A DNA stretch of 64,000 bases from positions 67,024,043 through 67,088,042 of the forward strand of contig OX578281.1 of NCBI GenBank assembly GCA_951217055.1. Reading direction: 5' to 3'. The translations under genes and the position numbers were made by a program. The notes beneath the pieces were generated by a model. It did no database searches. It was not told the DNA's origin and worked only from the letters and a program-made list of their open reading frames with translations. Position 1 is the stretch's first letter. Each line of letters starts with the position of its first letter. Shown here one piece after another: positions 54,065-64,000 of this stretch. Source of the DNA: Gerris lacustris (Eukaryota > Arthropoda > Insecta > Hemiptera > Gerridae).

Positions 54065-54733
54065 GTGTAACGTTTACGTGTCCGACGATAACTTGAGTAA
54101 AAGTTGACCGATTTGGTTGAAATTTGGTATACAACTTCCTTTTACTAATACTTAGGCTAAGTTCGTTGGACAGCGTGATCCGTCCAAGAGTTCGCGCGCA
54201 ATGCTCGCGTAAACGTGAGCTTCAAATTTAAAATTGGAATTTCAGGACGGGAAAAAATTCTATCATCACCTATTCGATGAGACGAACATTTTTTTCAAAT
54301 AACATTTTTTATTAAAACCAACAACGACACTGCTATGAATTAATAAAGATCGCTAAAACTATTAAAGCGGATCTAAACGTTTATAATAGAGAAAACAACC
54401 TTATTAACGATATCTTACGTTCTAACGTAGCGATTTTAATAAAACTTCATATACACCATCTAATGCACAATTGAAACAGGCATGCAAAATTTCAATTTGA
54501 TACATGCAGTAGTTGTGTTGTAGCAAAGAAATACATTTTATAATAATTGAAAAGGAGATGGTGTGGTTAGAGGAATAGTAAGAATGCGGGGTGGTTCCCC
54601 TACTACTAGCCGCTGTACTACTACTATACCCATTATCTATCAACTCATCATGATCCATGATTATCTATTTTTTCAATATTCAATACATATTTATTACTTT
54701 ACGCTCGCTTCAATGATAGAGCCACGCGATGCC
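53990..54733 (+). mobile_element. TA-target element with GAAGCGAGCG ends (family A-related, copy 2)
   Basis: Starts TTGAAGCGAGCGTAAGCG and ends CGCTCGCTTCAATGATAGAG...CGCGATGCC. TA is duplicated (53988-53989, 54734-54735) inside the mariner terminal repeat. A (CTGT)n tract lies at about 54040-54064. It is in opposite orientation to the copy at 29255-30009, and both are inserted in other elements' inverted repeats. Confidence 0.9.
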
Positions 54734-54854
54734 TAGTTAAAAATGATGTTGATGATTTCAAGTGTACATAAATTTAGTTTTATTTATCATACAAAGAAAT
54801 AAAATGGTTACATTTGAAGGAAAACTCAAAATGTTTCATCACGGGTACTCAGAA

Positions 54855-55130
54855 TTATAAACGTTCAATATGAGAACACCCTTGTGACTTAAAACTTCCC
54901 CTTACCTGCTCTGCAACTTCATTGCTCACTGACGGCCTTCCAGTTGATTTCTTTTTACAAATGCAGCCACTTCTCTTAAAATTCAAGTACCACTTGCCAT
55001 TGCCAATAGAGTGATTGCTAGGAGGATCTTCATTACATCTGGTTCTAAAGTGACGTTGCACACTAATAACTGATTAGTTAATGTGATAATCCAACACACA
55101 AAATGCTTTCCTGTCTTCAAACTTCAAATT
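54855..55130 (-). pseudogene. Mariner-like transposase N-terminal fragment (helix-turn-helix)
   Basis: The minus strand reads EDRKAFCVLDYH, an in-frame TAA, then SVISVQRHFRTRCNEDPPSN, HSIGNGKWYLNF, CKKKSTGRPSVSNEV. This is the N-terminal DNA-binding region of the mariner/Tc1-type family with the QKAxCVL...VQRxFRxxxxxxPPS...KKSTGRP layout. The DDE catalytic domain is absent. The stop codon and the frame end at SHIERL mark it as dead. Confidence 0.8.
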
Positions 55131-55315
55131 CAGCCATTGCCATTACACAACACTGACAACAATTGACTTGACAAACAGCTGATACGTACCCAAACCAATG
55201 TAAACAAAACTTTATGGGGTTTTCTTTCCAGTGGTACCAACTGAAGTGGTCTTAAAACATATTAATCTAGTAATATTTTCAATCGAAATCAGGAACATCA
55301 TTTGTAATAACCCTG

Positions 55316-56284
55316 TATTTCATCAAATCAAAGAGATATTGTGCCCAATATTTTTTTATATGAGTAGTCCGTTCATAGCAACATCTACATTCAATTGAAG
55401 ATTTTCTATAATCATTCCATCTCAATGAATCATATTAATCTGCCCTTTAAGTCTTTTCTTTCAATAAAAGGAAAAAATGTTTTGGAGAGAATTAGTAATA
55501 ATTGACCTTTTAGAAAATGTAGAGTAGAATTTTCAAGAGTACGAAAATAAAAAATAATAATAAAAAAAATAACTTTTAATAAAAATAAATGTATTGCAAA
55601 TAATATTTATATATACAAACATAAAATATATAAGTATAAAAATTGTTAAAAAAAAAAAAAAGAAATACATATTTCAATTTATTAATTTGAGAAAAAAAAA
55701 GATTTATTTTAAACAAGTCTGGTAATACTAAAACTTAAACCATTTCTGCATTGCGGGTTTATCAGCAGTTTTGAATATAAGGATTTATTACAACAGTAGT
55801 TTCAATAAACTTTGTGAAACTTTCTCATAACCACCCCCGCACTAAACTCCTAGTGGCCTAGGATATTGATCAGTTTTTTTTTTTTTTTTTTTTTTTAGTC
55901 AGTCCATTTACAAATATTAATTGGTATATAGATTTTACAAGTTATTAACTATTTACATTTAGATTTGACATTTTTTTATATTTTTATAAAAGATTAAACA
56001 TTTATTATCATTATAGTTATTTTTATCCTTTTTTTTTAGCCAGTATAATCATAAAGAAAACATCCAAGTCTATAAATTCAATTATTAGTAACATAGATTC
56101 AATTTATTTAATTTAGTTTTATTTTTTTTATTTTTTCTTCTTCTATACAAAAACACACTCATATAGTGATAAATGTTATATTAATATTTATCATTAAAAA
56201 AAAAATTAAAACACAAATTAATCATTATAATCAAAGTCATATAAATTTGGCAAGTCGAAACACAGTGAAAAAAAAAAGAAAACC
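55316..56284. other. AT-rich intergenic stretch
   Basis: Contains a T run (55875-55898) and several A runs. No gene. Confidence 0.4.
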
Positions 56285-56870
56285 TAATTATGACAACACT
56301 GATTGCAAGTTCTTGTTAAGATTAGTGCTTCTTGTTATTGTACTTGATAATGACGGTAACACTGATTGCATGTTCTTGTAAAGATTAGTGGATCTTGTTT
56401 ATTGTATTTGATAAAGACAAAACCTTAATTAAGGTAACACTGATTGCATGTTCAAGATTAGTGCTTCTTGTTTATTGTACTTGATAATGACGGTAACACT
56501 GATTGCATGTTCTTGTAAAGATTAGTGGATATTGTTTATTGTATTTGATAAAGACAAAACCTTAATTAAGGTAACACTGATTGCATGTTCAAGATTAGTG
56601 CTTCTTTTTATTGTGTTTGATAAAGACTTCAGGTAACACTGATTACATGTTCTTGTTAAGATTGGTGGATCTTGTTTATTGTATTTGGTAAAGACAAAAC
56701 CTTAATTAAGGTAACACTGATTGCATGTTCAAGATTAGTGCTTCTTGTTGTTGTGTTTGATAAAGATTTCAGGTAACACTGATTACATGTTCTTGTTAAG
56801 ATTAGTGATTCTTGTTTATTTTAATTGATAAAGACAAAACATAAATTAATGTAACACTGATTGAAACCTA
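56285..56870. repeat. 137-bp two-monomer higher-order repeat
   Basis: GGTAACACTGATTGCATG occurs at 56355, 56433, 56492 and 56570 and in variants to 56870. Alternating monomers of about 78 and 59 bp form a block with a 137-bp period. Each has GATTAGTG(C/G)(T/A)TCTTGTTTATTGTA and GATAA(A/T)GAC. Confidence 0.92.
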
Positions 56871-57545
56871 CTAATATTATATTTTACAAGAAAAAAAAAA
56901 AAAAATACGAATTTCACGCTTTCACATAGTGCGTCGACTTGCTAAATTATACTGACTTTGATAATAACATTAAAACAATTTATAAAAAATAATATCTTGC
57001 TAACTACTGAATAAAATACTTTTTCTTTTAAATTTTATTTTAATATTCTTAATGTAAATTTTCAAGAATAATCTTGATTAAGAAGTTTAAAAAGATTGTA
57101 TATATGTTTCACAAGAGCAGAATATCATAGACATAGTGACAAATTGTAGAAATATCTTTAAAGATGACCCTTCCAAGATTGAATTTGAAAAAGACAAATC
57201 AGAAAAAATAGATGAAGAAAAAGAGGAAATTTTTTATGCTGGCTGTACAATTTCGAGGGACACCTCAAAACAGGCAGAGCGTGAAAATGTACAGGGTACC
57301 CCTCGTATATCTTCGGGATGTCCCGAAACTTCCTCTCTGGAGACAGTTTTTTAAGTCTAAGGGATCTCGATCTCAGTAACTTCTAACGCAGTTATACGTC
57401 TATTCGCAGTTATACCTGGAATTATCCATACAAGTAAATGGTCCAAGTAAAGTAAATGGTCGCACAGGGGTAATGTCTCTCCCTTAAGTTTTTAATGGCA
57501 AGAATTTTGAGGGAGTCCTCGAACGAGAGTATACAGCCTGCATTA
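56871..57545. other. Stretch with one unassigned open frame
   Basis: A 72-codon frame at 57136-57354 is rich in charged residues (KIEFEKDKSEKIDEEKEE) and has no family resemblance. Its 3' part (GGTACCCCTCGTATATCTTC) looks repeat-like. Not called as a gene. Confidence 0.35.
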
Positions 57546-58344
57546 AGGCGGAAATACACATGCTAGTAAAAAAGCATGCCAGTGGCGAGTTACTAGCACG
57601 TCAGTAGCTGGCATGCTGCAGACGCTGTGTACATTTGCCAGTGAAACAGCATGCTAGTATCATCCGGATGATAGGTCTTGTGCGAGCTACTAGCACATGA
57701 CAATACACATTCCAGTCACAGTTCTAGTTTTGAAACAGGCAATCGTTTCTTGCCTTCTTTTAGCCGGAATAAATTATGAAATAATTGTATTTGATTTAAT
57801 TAATTTTGATAGTTTTATTAATTGTTTCAATGTACCTTATGAATGTTTCGGTGCGGAATGAAATTAACCACATTGTTGCAAAGAACTTTAAAACATTTGA
57901 AAAATAATAAAAAAAACACGAAGAGTGTGGGTAAAGATTGGATAGCTAGAAGGGAATTAGGTACATGGAGCGAGTCAGTGCCTACTAAATGAAATGCGGT
58001 TCGGGGACGTCAATGGTTTTAGGAATCAATTGCGAATGCTTCCGGAGAAAGTTGAGTTGTTGTCAGACACACGCGAAAGGAAGGAACGCAACTGAAGACT
58101 GAAGGGCTGAGGGAGACTCGTGCTAGCTACTAGCAACCTTGCGCTGGCAGGCCTGTTTACACGTGCCTTATCAGTTCCCCCTCCCCTCGACTTGTGCCAC
58201 TGGCAAGACAAAAATCAAACCTCGTGCGATTTATTCGCATGCTTTTCACTCGCATGCTATTTGATGTATACACATGCCAGTAGCTCTCCTCTGCGAGCTA
58301 CTCGTATGTTTTTGTGCGAGTAACTAGCATGTGTATTTCCGCCT
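57546..58344. mobile_element. Harbinger-like MITE with TTA target duplication (family E, copy 2)
   Basis: Ends AGGCGGAAATACACATGCTA and TAGCATGTGTATTTCCGCCT, TTA on both sides (57543-57545, 58345-58347). Inverted relative to the copy in the SUDS3 intron. Many CATGC motifs near the ends. Confidence 0.9.
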
Positions 58345-58577
58345 TTAGGAATAGAGGCTCTTTCATTTTGAATCCCTTAATGTTATTAAAACCAAATATG
58401 ACAGAACACTATGTACCCTAGAAAGTAAATTAATGATTTCTTCACCCCGATTTTGGTAAAGAAATGTCTCTGGTAAAGACTACTGGTACTTCTTTAGATT
58501 GCTACTCCCCTGTTTTTTTTAGAATATAAAGGACAGACAAAATAACTATTAAGACAAAGGGATGTTGAGACCAATGT

Positions 58578-59135
58578 CAGGGTGATTCAAGAAGAACCGA
58601 TTCCATGATCAAATATTTTGTAAGTAAATGTATGAATCAGAATGAGAGAGTGGTTGTTTGAAAGATTAGGTTTCTAAGTTTCAGATGGTTGTCACGTGAC
58701 TGCGCCAGGTGTATCAGTCTCCCAAGAACGCTCAGTTGTTTGTTGAATGTCAAAATGAAATGGGGACTTCTCAACAGAAGGCGTTCTGTGTTCTTGAGTT
58801 TGCAAAATCTAAATCAATGACTAAACAACTGACCTGGATAACTTAAAGCATCGAATAACAACACCCTTATCAGGATCAATTTGATATGATTGTTGTTCTT
58901 CACAAACTCGTTGAAGCATAATTAATCCTGGATATGTTTTAACGTGTTTGGGAAGAATTCTCATATCGTGTTGATGTTGTCCGTGCTGCAAAGGGCCATA
59001 TTGAACATTTGTAACATGTGAAATAAAACTTGAACTGAGTAGAATGCTTGTATTACAAGTTCAATTTTTTTTTACTATCTCTCCTTAATAAAATATTTAA
59101 TAATGGAATCGGTTTATTCTTTTTGAATCACCCTG
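58578..59135 (+). mobile_element. Mariner/Tc1-like internal-deletion derivative
   Basis: Ends CAGGGTGATTCAAGAAGAAC and TTCTTTTTGAATCACCCTG (ending 59135) are inverted, with TA on the right. Both ends of a transposase gene survive. The start is at 58760 (MGTSQQKAFCVLEFAKSKSM, then a stop), and the C-terminus is at 58943-59014 (RVWEEFSYRVDVVRAAKGHI then EHL and stop). They belong to the same family as the fragment at 54.9-55.1 kb. The middle, with the DDE domain, is deleted. Confidence 0.88.
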
Positions 59136-61215
59136 TACTTTCGGACAAAGAAACATAAAACTTATGTTTTTATAAGGGGAGTAACAATCTAAAGAAGTGC
59201 CAGACTACTTTTGTTACGACAAAAATAACCCTTACAAAAAATTTACATGGCAATTTCATCCAAGAAAAGTTTCTTTTTTCAGGGTAAAAATGTTTTAATT
59301 ATTTGAGTTAAGTGAACAAAGCAAGCTTTTACCATCGAATGAATCCAGATTTGTCTAAATTATTATAATAATTTCCCGATTGTTTATCTGATATAAAAAT
59401 TTTAGTTAATGATAACAGATTGGGATGAAATTTGATTCATGGTTTCTTATAATAAATGCAGATTGATTTTGTTGCATTTATGAAGCAACAAAGTACAAAG
59501 CAACAAGTACAAAGTACAAGTTCTTTAATATGTGAGGGCTAAATTTCAACATGCAATTTTACTATCCAGTTCATTTGAACCCTACATTTCAAACCCACCT
59601 AAAGATCATTCTTCAAGGAATTGTTCATAATGATAGCCATTCACAACTGACTCGTTTTAACAAACTGGTTAACTGAGTCTGTTGCAAATTATTCAAGTCA
59701 TGAGCAACTTCCTTGAATATTAACAAAATCTCAAACAAGATCATCTGATCTTTTTAGAAATAAAAATGTCCCGAAGTTCAGAAACCCTTAAAAATACGGC
59801 TTCTTTATCTAGCTCAATTTTAATAATTAACAAATGTAAACAAAAAGAGGCAATTCAAAGCCAAACCGAACACCTTGCTCAAATACAATGTAAACCTCAA
59901 ATGCAAGTGGATAGAGAAAATACTCAATACACATAAGGGTTCGTTTACCAAGCCTTAGTCTTCTAACCAAGCAACACATGATTCAAATCCAACCAATTGT
60001 TGGAACTGTGATTCACAGACACCCAAAAGAGCAATGTCCTGCGAAGACCATGGTTTGCTGGGTATGTTAATATAGTGTTTTTATGATCAATAGAAAAAAC
60101 AGTCGACGAATAGTATTACAGAAAACGGCACTGGCACAACATACCGAATCGCATTCGGATTAATTTAAGTATATAATCCTCAAAGGAACAATCTCGTTGA
60201 AAAAATTAAAATAATTCTTTAATATTTCTTAATTACCTACTATTTAGGTATCAGTTTAAACTAAAAAAGATTGTATAAATGGCATTCATTAATGCACCCA
60301 CAATATTTGGTAGCACCAATAGTTATATTGCTTTTGTCACAGGAAAAAATATTATATAATAGAGTTTAAACCACAATCCACCATCATCAGCGAATAGAAG
60401 GAACTAGTGAACCATCTAACTGGTTTAATTAACGAACGGGTAAATAACATGTACAAACAAATATAATAACAAATATTTGTTTTCATTTTTTGTACATCTC
60501 TCTTTCAATATTTTCATATCTCTATTCAACATGAAAAATCAAAATCGCTAATTCTTACGCCTTAAACTTATAAGGTGAAATTAAAAGATTTGTCTTTTAA
60601 AAGTAGGGTCTGTTTTATTCTGAAATATATACAAAAAAAATCCCCCTTTCAATTTTTTTTTATTTAGAGTATGGGGTACAAGCATTATGAAAGGTTAACC
60701 ATTTTTTTTGTTAAAATGTGGTGGTTAATAATTACAAAAATGTCTTCTATTTATTTAAAATCTTTGTAATTTTAAGAAGTGAAACTTTTTTACATTGGAG
60801 GCATACATTTAAGCCATCATGAAATCAAACATGGCAAAAATTGGAGTAGCAAAAAGTTTCACTTTTACCCCATTGTTTCCACACACTTTTTTAATTTAAT
60901 TTTTTTTATTTTACAATTTTTTTAACCTATCACAGAAATAAAAATCGATCAAGAGCTTACAATTATTTGCTCTTTAGCACCGGTTCAATAATAAGTTGAT
61001 AAGTCAATTTTTTTTTTTTTTTGTAAACAAAATTTAAAACGGTATGTTATTCATAAAACCGAAACTTACTCAAAAATGGTTTAATAAATTGTACGAAAAT
61101 GTTCAGACAGCTTTCTAGTATGTTTCGTAACTGGTTTTTATCATAAATTGTTTGTCTCAAAATTAATTGAGAATAAAACTAAAATAATAACAAACTAATA
61201 AACATTAGCTATTGT
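59136..61215. other. AT-rich intergenic stretch, 2 kb
   Basis: No supported gene. A 58-codon frame from ATG 59766 (MSRSSETLKNTASLSSS...) has no recognisable family. TAATGATAGCCATTCACAAC near 59628 is a diverged relative of the hairpin repeat at 12053. Confidence 0.4.
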
Positions 61216-61754
61216 AAACTAAGGCGAAGGTATTTATTGGAATAAAAGTCCTGTTTTTTGAAGAAAGATTTTTTTATTTCATCAAAGTTTTCGCTCAGGG
61301 AACCTGAGCATTATCAGTGATAATCTACAAATACATAAAAAATAAAGAAATATAAAAAATATTAGACTAAAAATTAGGAAATAACAAAAATAATTCGAAC
61401 TGAAAAGCAAAAAAGTGTGACATAGGTTCTTACCAGCGGTGAAAATAAATTAAATTAAATTAAAATTCAAAGAATTAAAATTCAAAGAATTAAAATTAAA
61501 AGAATTAATTTAATTTATTTTATTTTCACCGCTGGTAAGAACCTATGTTACACTTTTTTGCTTTTCGCAGTTCGAATTATTTTTGTTGTTTCCTAATTTT
61601 TAGTCTAATATTTTCTATATTTCTTTATTTTTTATGTATTTGTAGATTATCACTGATGATGCTTAGGTTCCCAGGGCGAAAGCTTTGATGAAATAAAAAA
61701 ATCTTTCTTCAAAAAACAGGACTTTTATTCCAATAAATAACTTCGCCTTAGTTT
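61216..61754. mobile_element. Foldback element with hammerhead-like cores in both arms
   Basis: Arms of about 230 bp run from AAACTAAGGCGAAG (61216) and to CTTCGCCTTAGTTT (61754). Each arm has, reading inward to outward, ATTATCACTGAT(G/A)AT, a hairpin, GAAA. In the left arm (minus strand) the hairpin is a perfect 7-bp stem, GCTCAGG-TTC-CCTGAGC (61293-61309); in the right arm it is GCTTAGG-TTC-CCAGGGC (61661-61677). This CUGAUNA-stem-GAAA order is that of hammerhead ribozymes. The centre is simple A/T sequence. The design parallels 6551-7032 with different sequence. Confidence 0.75.
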
Positions 61755-61920
61755 GAAAATCTAAAAAAGTCCACTTTACATCTCTACAATTGAATTAGCT
61801 ATTGTACTTTCATTTTTTTACAATAAAACGATCAAGATCTTTTTTCTCTTGGATTTCTTTACAATGAGTAAGTTTTACAAATTCTCGGTAATAACATATT
61901 AAATTCACATCAGAATTAAT

Positions 61921-62079
61921 ATAGGTTTGTTTCAACTAAGCTGGTAACCTCCGCGGGATCGTCCCGGGCATGCGCAATAAATAAGCGGGATCGTCCCGGG
62001 CATGCGCAATAAATAAAAGTCATTGGCTATTATCCATTGCGCATGTCCCCATGACGATCCTACCGAACAAACGTAATAT
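61921..62079. mobile_element. Short TIR MITE with internal 32-bp duplication
   Basis: Ends ATAGGTTTGTTTCAAC and GAACAAACGTAATAT are inverted, and GATCGTC...CATGCGCAAT blocks match on both arms. CGGGATCGTCCCGGGCATGC followed by GCAATAAATAAG is repeated in tandem on the left arm only. Confidence 0.7.
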
Positions 62080-63344
62080 TTACACTTACATCAACATATT
62101 CACAGTCATCGACCAATCATTGTTGTTCAAAATTTCAAACCTTAACTCCTTTTTCAAAAGCTTATTTTGAAGGCATGTGAAATCTTGCCATCTTTAATCA
62201 AAAAACAAATATTTTCAACTTTAAAAGTACATTGCCTTTTTCCAACCTAACAAATGATATCCTAATAGGATCAAAATAACATTTAGATTTACCATATTTC
62301 GATAGATGACTTGCTTCATAAAATTAAAAAAAATAAAATTCTAAGCTCAAAGCTTTGATAAACAGCAATTTTTTTTCACCAATATATGGTCAATTGAACT
62401 TATTGACCACAAACATTTAAAAACGAAAAAAATAAAAATACTTACATCAAATTTAAAAAATAATAATTCATTACATTTATATTAATAATTTCATAATTAT
62501 AACTACAATATAATAATAATTATTATGATTATTATTATTATATTATAATAATAATTATAAGTAAATTATTTCTATACTATATTATAATCTGATAATTATC
62601 ATATTATTATTATTACATTATAGAAATAATCAAATTACATTATTAACAATTTTTACTGAATTATTATCATAATCATTAATAATTTCTTCAAAACAATAAA
62701 AAGAAATAATACTAAAAAGAATACATAATTATTATTTGTACAACTTAAAATTATCCTTTTTTTTAATAATAATTCTTTTAAAAAATTACTCTTATGACCT
62801 AAGTAATATGAAAAATAAAAATAAAAATTAGATCATAAGGTCTTAAAATTAATATTTATTTTGTTAAAAATAAAAAAATAATACCTTATACTTATTAATT
62901 TATCTTTTAATTTATTTTACAAATTGTATGGTACAAAGGAACAATTAAATATAATCAGAATCCAATATTAATTATTTCTTCTTTCATTTTTTATTTTTTT
63001 TATTCATTAATATATAAGAGAAAATTAAACAAAAAAATATCATATTTAAGGAAGCTCAAAAAAAATAAGTTTTTTTTTTAATAATAAAAAAAAAATTATA
63101 CATCATATATTTATAACGATTGAAAAGATGATGCAGATGAGAAAAAAAAAAAAAACATCTGTAGGGCCACGAAAAAGAACTGAACAAAAATACTTTCTGA
63201 CTTCCTTTTTTTAAATATATTCATGTACGACCCAGAAAGTAAATATTCGAAGATCTGTCCAAAGAAGGAAAGTCACTCATAGGTGATAAACTCCAAAACA
63301 TAAGAACAAATATGAAACGATAAAACATAATGTATCAATATTAT
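62080..63344. other. AT-rich region, probable 3' UTR and flank of the histidine-rich gene
   Basis: Over 80% A/T by eye, with ATTATT and poly-A/T tracts. The part just left of 63345 would be the 3' untranslated region of the minus-strand gene. Many AATAAA-like sequences exist on the minus strand, so the polyadenylation site cannot be fixed. Confidence 0.4.
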
Positions 63345-63442
63345 TCATCTGTGTGAGTGTGAAGAATGGCCGTCATGAGTGTGATCATCGTGATCGTGTT
63401 CATCACCCATGTCATATCCATGATGATGACTGTGACCACCCA
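63345..63442 (-). CDS. Histidine-rich terminal coding exon; gene continues to the right
   Basis: On the minus strand a polypyrimidine tract and acceptor, TTTTTTTTGTTGCAG (AG at 63444-63443), precede an open exon. It encodes two bases of a split codon, then GGHSHHHGYDMGDEHDHDDH and THDGHSSHSHR, then TGA (63347-63345). Twelve of the 31 residues are histidine, mixed with aspartate and serine, as in metal-binding loops or tails of zinc-transporter-like and other metal-handling proteins. The family cannot be fixed from the tail alone. Upstream (63443-64000) would be the last intron; no further exon is visible in the window. Confidence 0.65.
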
Positions 63443-63534
63443 CTGCAACAAAAAAAAAGGAGAAAGAAAATGGTTAGTTTTATAATTGAATAAGAAATCA
63501 TAAATGTACATATTATAAGCATAAAAAAAAATTA

Positions 63535-63569
<35 letters not shown>

Positions 63570-63819
63570 TGATTGGAGTGATGTCTCTGCATTTATCAGA
63601 TTGGGCTCAAAGATCAAATTTTGTATTTCCACTAAATGAGTAAGTAGTCTTGATAATGAATTTAAGTTTAGGAAATTTGACGTCTGTTTGTTTGTGCGTT
63701 AATCACGTCCAAAAGGCTGAACAGATTTTGTTGGTTTTTGGGAACAATTCTAGGCATAATTCTGTAGGTGATATAATAGGCTATAAATATTTTTGGTAGC
63801 TCAACATGGGGCAGAGAAC

Positions 63820-64000
63820 GGGGCTTCAACGCAGACGGTTAAAATTAATATGGTGCAGGCTACTTTTGACAAGCAATCCAAATTTAATAAAAATCAGATG
63901 AGCACTTTAGAAGGTATAGGTGTAAATAAATGTATGTTTGTGCGCATGTGGAAGAGAAACAAATGAACGCAGAAGGTTGAAACTTATATGGGACTAACAA
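63820..64000. repeat. Dispersed repeat fragment
   Basis: Shares CAAATTTAATAAAAATCAGA, TGTATGTTTGTGCGCATGTG, GAAGAGAAACAA and GCAGAAGGTTGAAACTTATA with 9120-9200 and 41045-41150. It runs off the right edge. Confidence 0.75.

Larger units (their letters stand above)
53982..55315 (-). mobile_element. Mariner/Tc1-like MITE carrying a transposase N-terminal fragment, interrupted
   Basis: The right end (minus-strand 5') is CAGGGTTATTACAAATGATG; the left end is CAGGGTTA with its continuation GTTAAAAATGATGTTGATG displaced to 54736 by an insertion. TA flanks both ends (53980-53981, 55316-55317). Without the 744-bp insert and its duplicated TA it is about 588 bp. It encodes part of a transposase N-terminal domain (see 54855-55130). 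Confidence 0.85.

Noticed and set aside
57136..57354. Charged 72-codon frame
   Set aside because: Compositional bias (K and E) only; no start context, splice evidence or family resemblance.
59766..59942. 58-codon frame starting MSRSSETLKN
   Set aside because: No family signature and in a long repeat-poor but gene-free stretch; length is within chance for this region.

Overview
This window reads as intergenic and intronic DNA of an animal nuclear genome, most likely an insect. It is strongly AT-rich and gene-poor. It has spliced genes with GT/AG introns, a TATA plus TCAGT-initiator promoter of arthropod type, and a dense load of DNA transposons, non-LTR retrotransposons, foldback elements and minisatellites. 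The species cannot be named from the sequence. There is no sign of bacterial organisation such as operons or ribosome binding sites.

One host gene can be read complete. It is a two-exon SUDS3/Sds3 gene (33136-33581 joined to 36682-37219, + strand, 327 aa), a subunit of the Sin3-histone deacetylase corepressor. Two more host genes are visible only at one end. One is a signal-peptide first exon with a clear core promoter on the minus strand (14999-15068, promoter near 15155-15185); its later exons were not found. The other is a histidine-rich terminal coding exon on the minus strand (63345-63442) whose gene continues beyond the right edge. A possible THAP-type zinc-finger first exon at 46833-46932 is weaker.

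Nearly everything else is mobile or repetitive. From left to right: 1-7 kb has a TIR element, a foldback element enclosing 87-bp repeats (1804-2340), a 92-bp minisatellite with a hairpin in each unit (4045-4982), and a foldback with a hammerhead-like core (6551-7032). 7-13 kb has hAT elements, one with a transposase remnant, a tRNA-derived SINE and a 170-bp higher-order repeat. 13-15 kb is very AT-rich with long microsatellites. 15-24 kb has a Crypton-like gene fragment in a repeat, nested TA-target elements, an 86-bp array and a truncated LINE with RNase H. 24-33 kb has hAT MITEs, nested foldbacks and a TIR-bracketed minisatellite. 33-38.4 kb is SUDS3, with four elements nested in or near its intron and a Harbinger-like element 77 bp after its stop codon. 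38.6-46.1 kb has another TA-target element, a Penelope-like endonuclease fragment, a 575-bp palindrome and an 800-codon LINE ORF. 46-53 kb has a perfect 161-bp inverted repeat and a LINE split by two transposons at one site. 53-64 kb has mariner-like and Harbinger-like elements, another array, a second hammerhead-like foldback and the histidine-rich exon.

The transposon boundaries are often exact because target-site duplications are intact: TA for mariner or pogo-like, TTA/TAA for Harbinger-like, 8 bp for hAT-like. These allow the order of several nested insertions to be read directly. The most unusual signals are the foldback elements that carry hammerhead-ribozyme-like cores in both arms, the inverted-repeat elements built around tandem arrays, and the perfect 161-bp inverted repeat.
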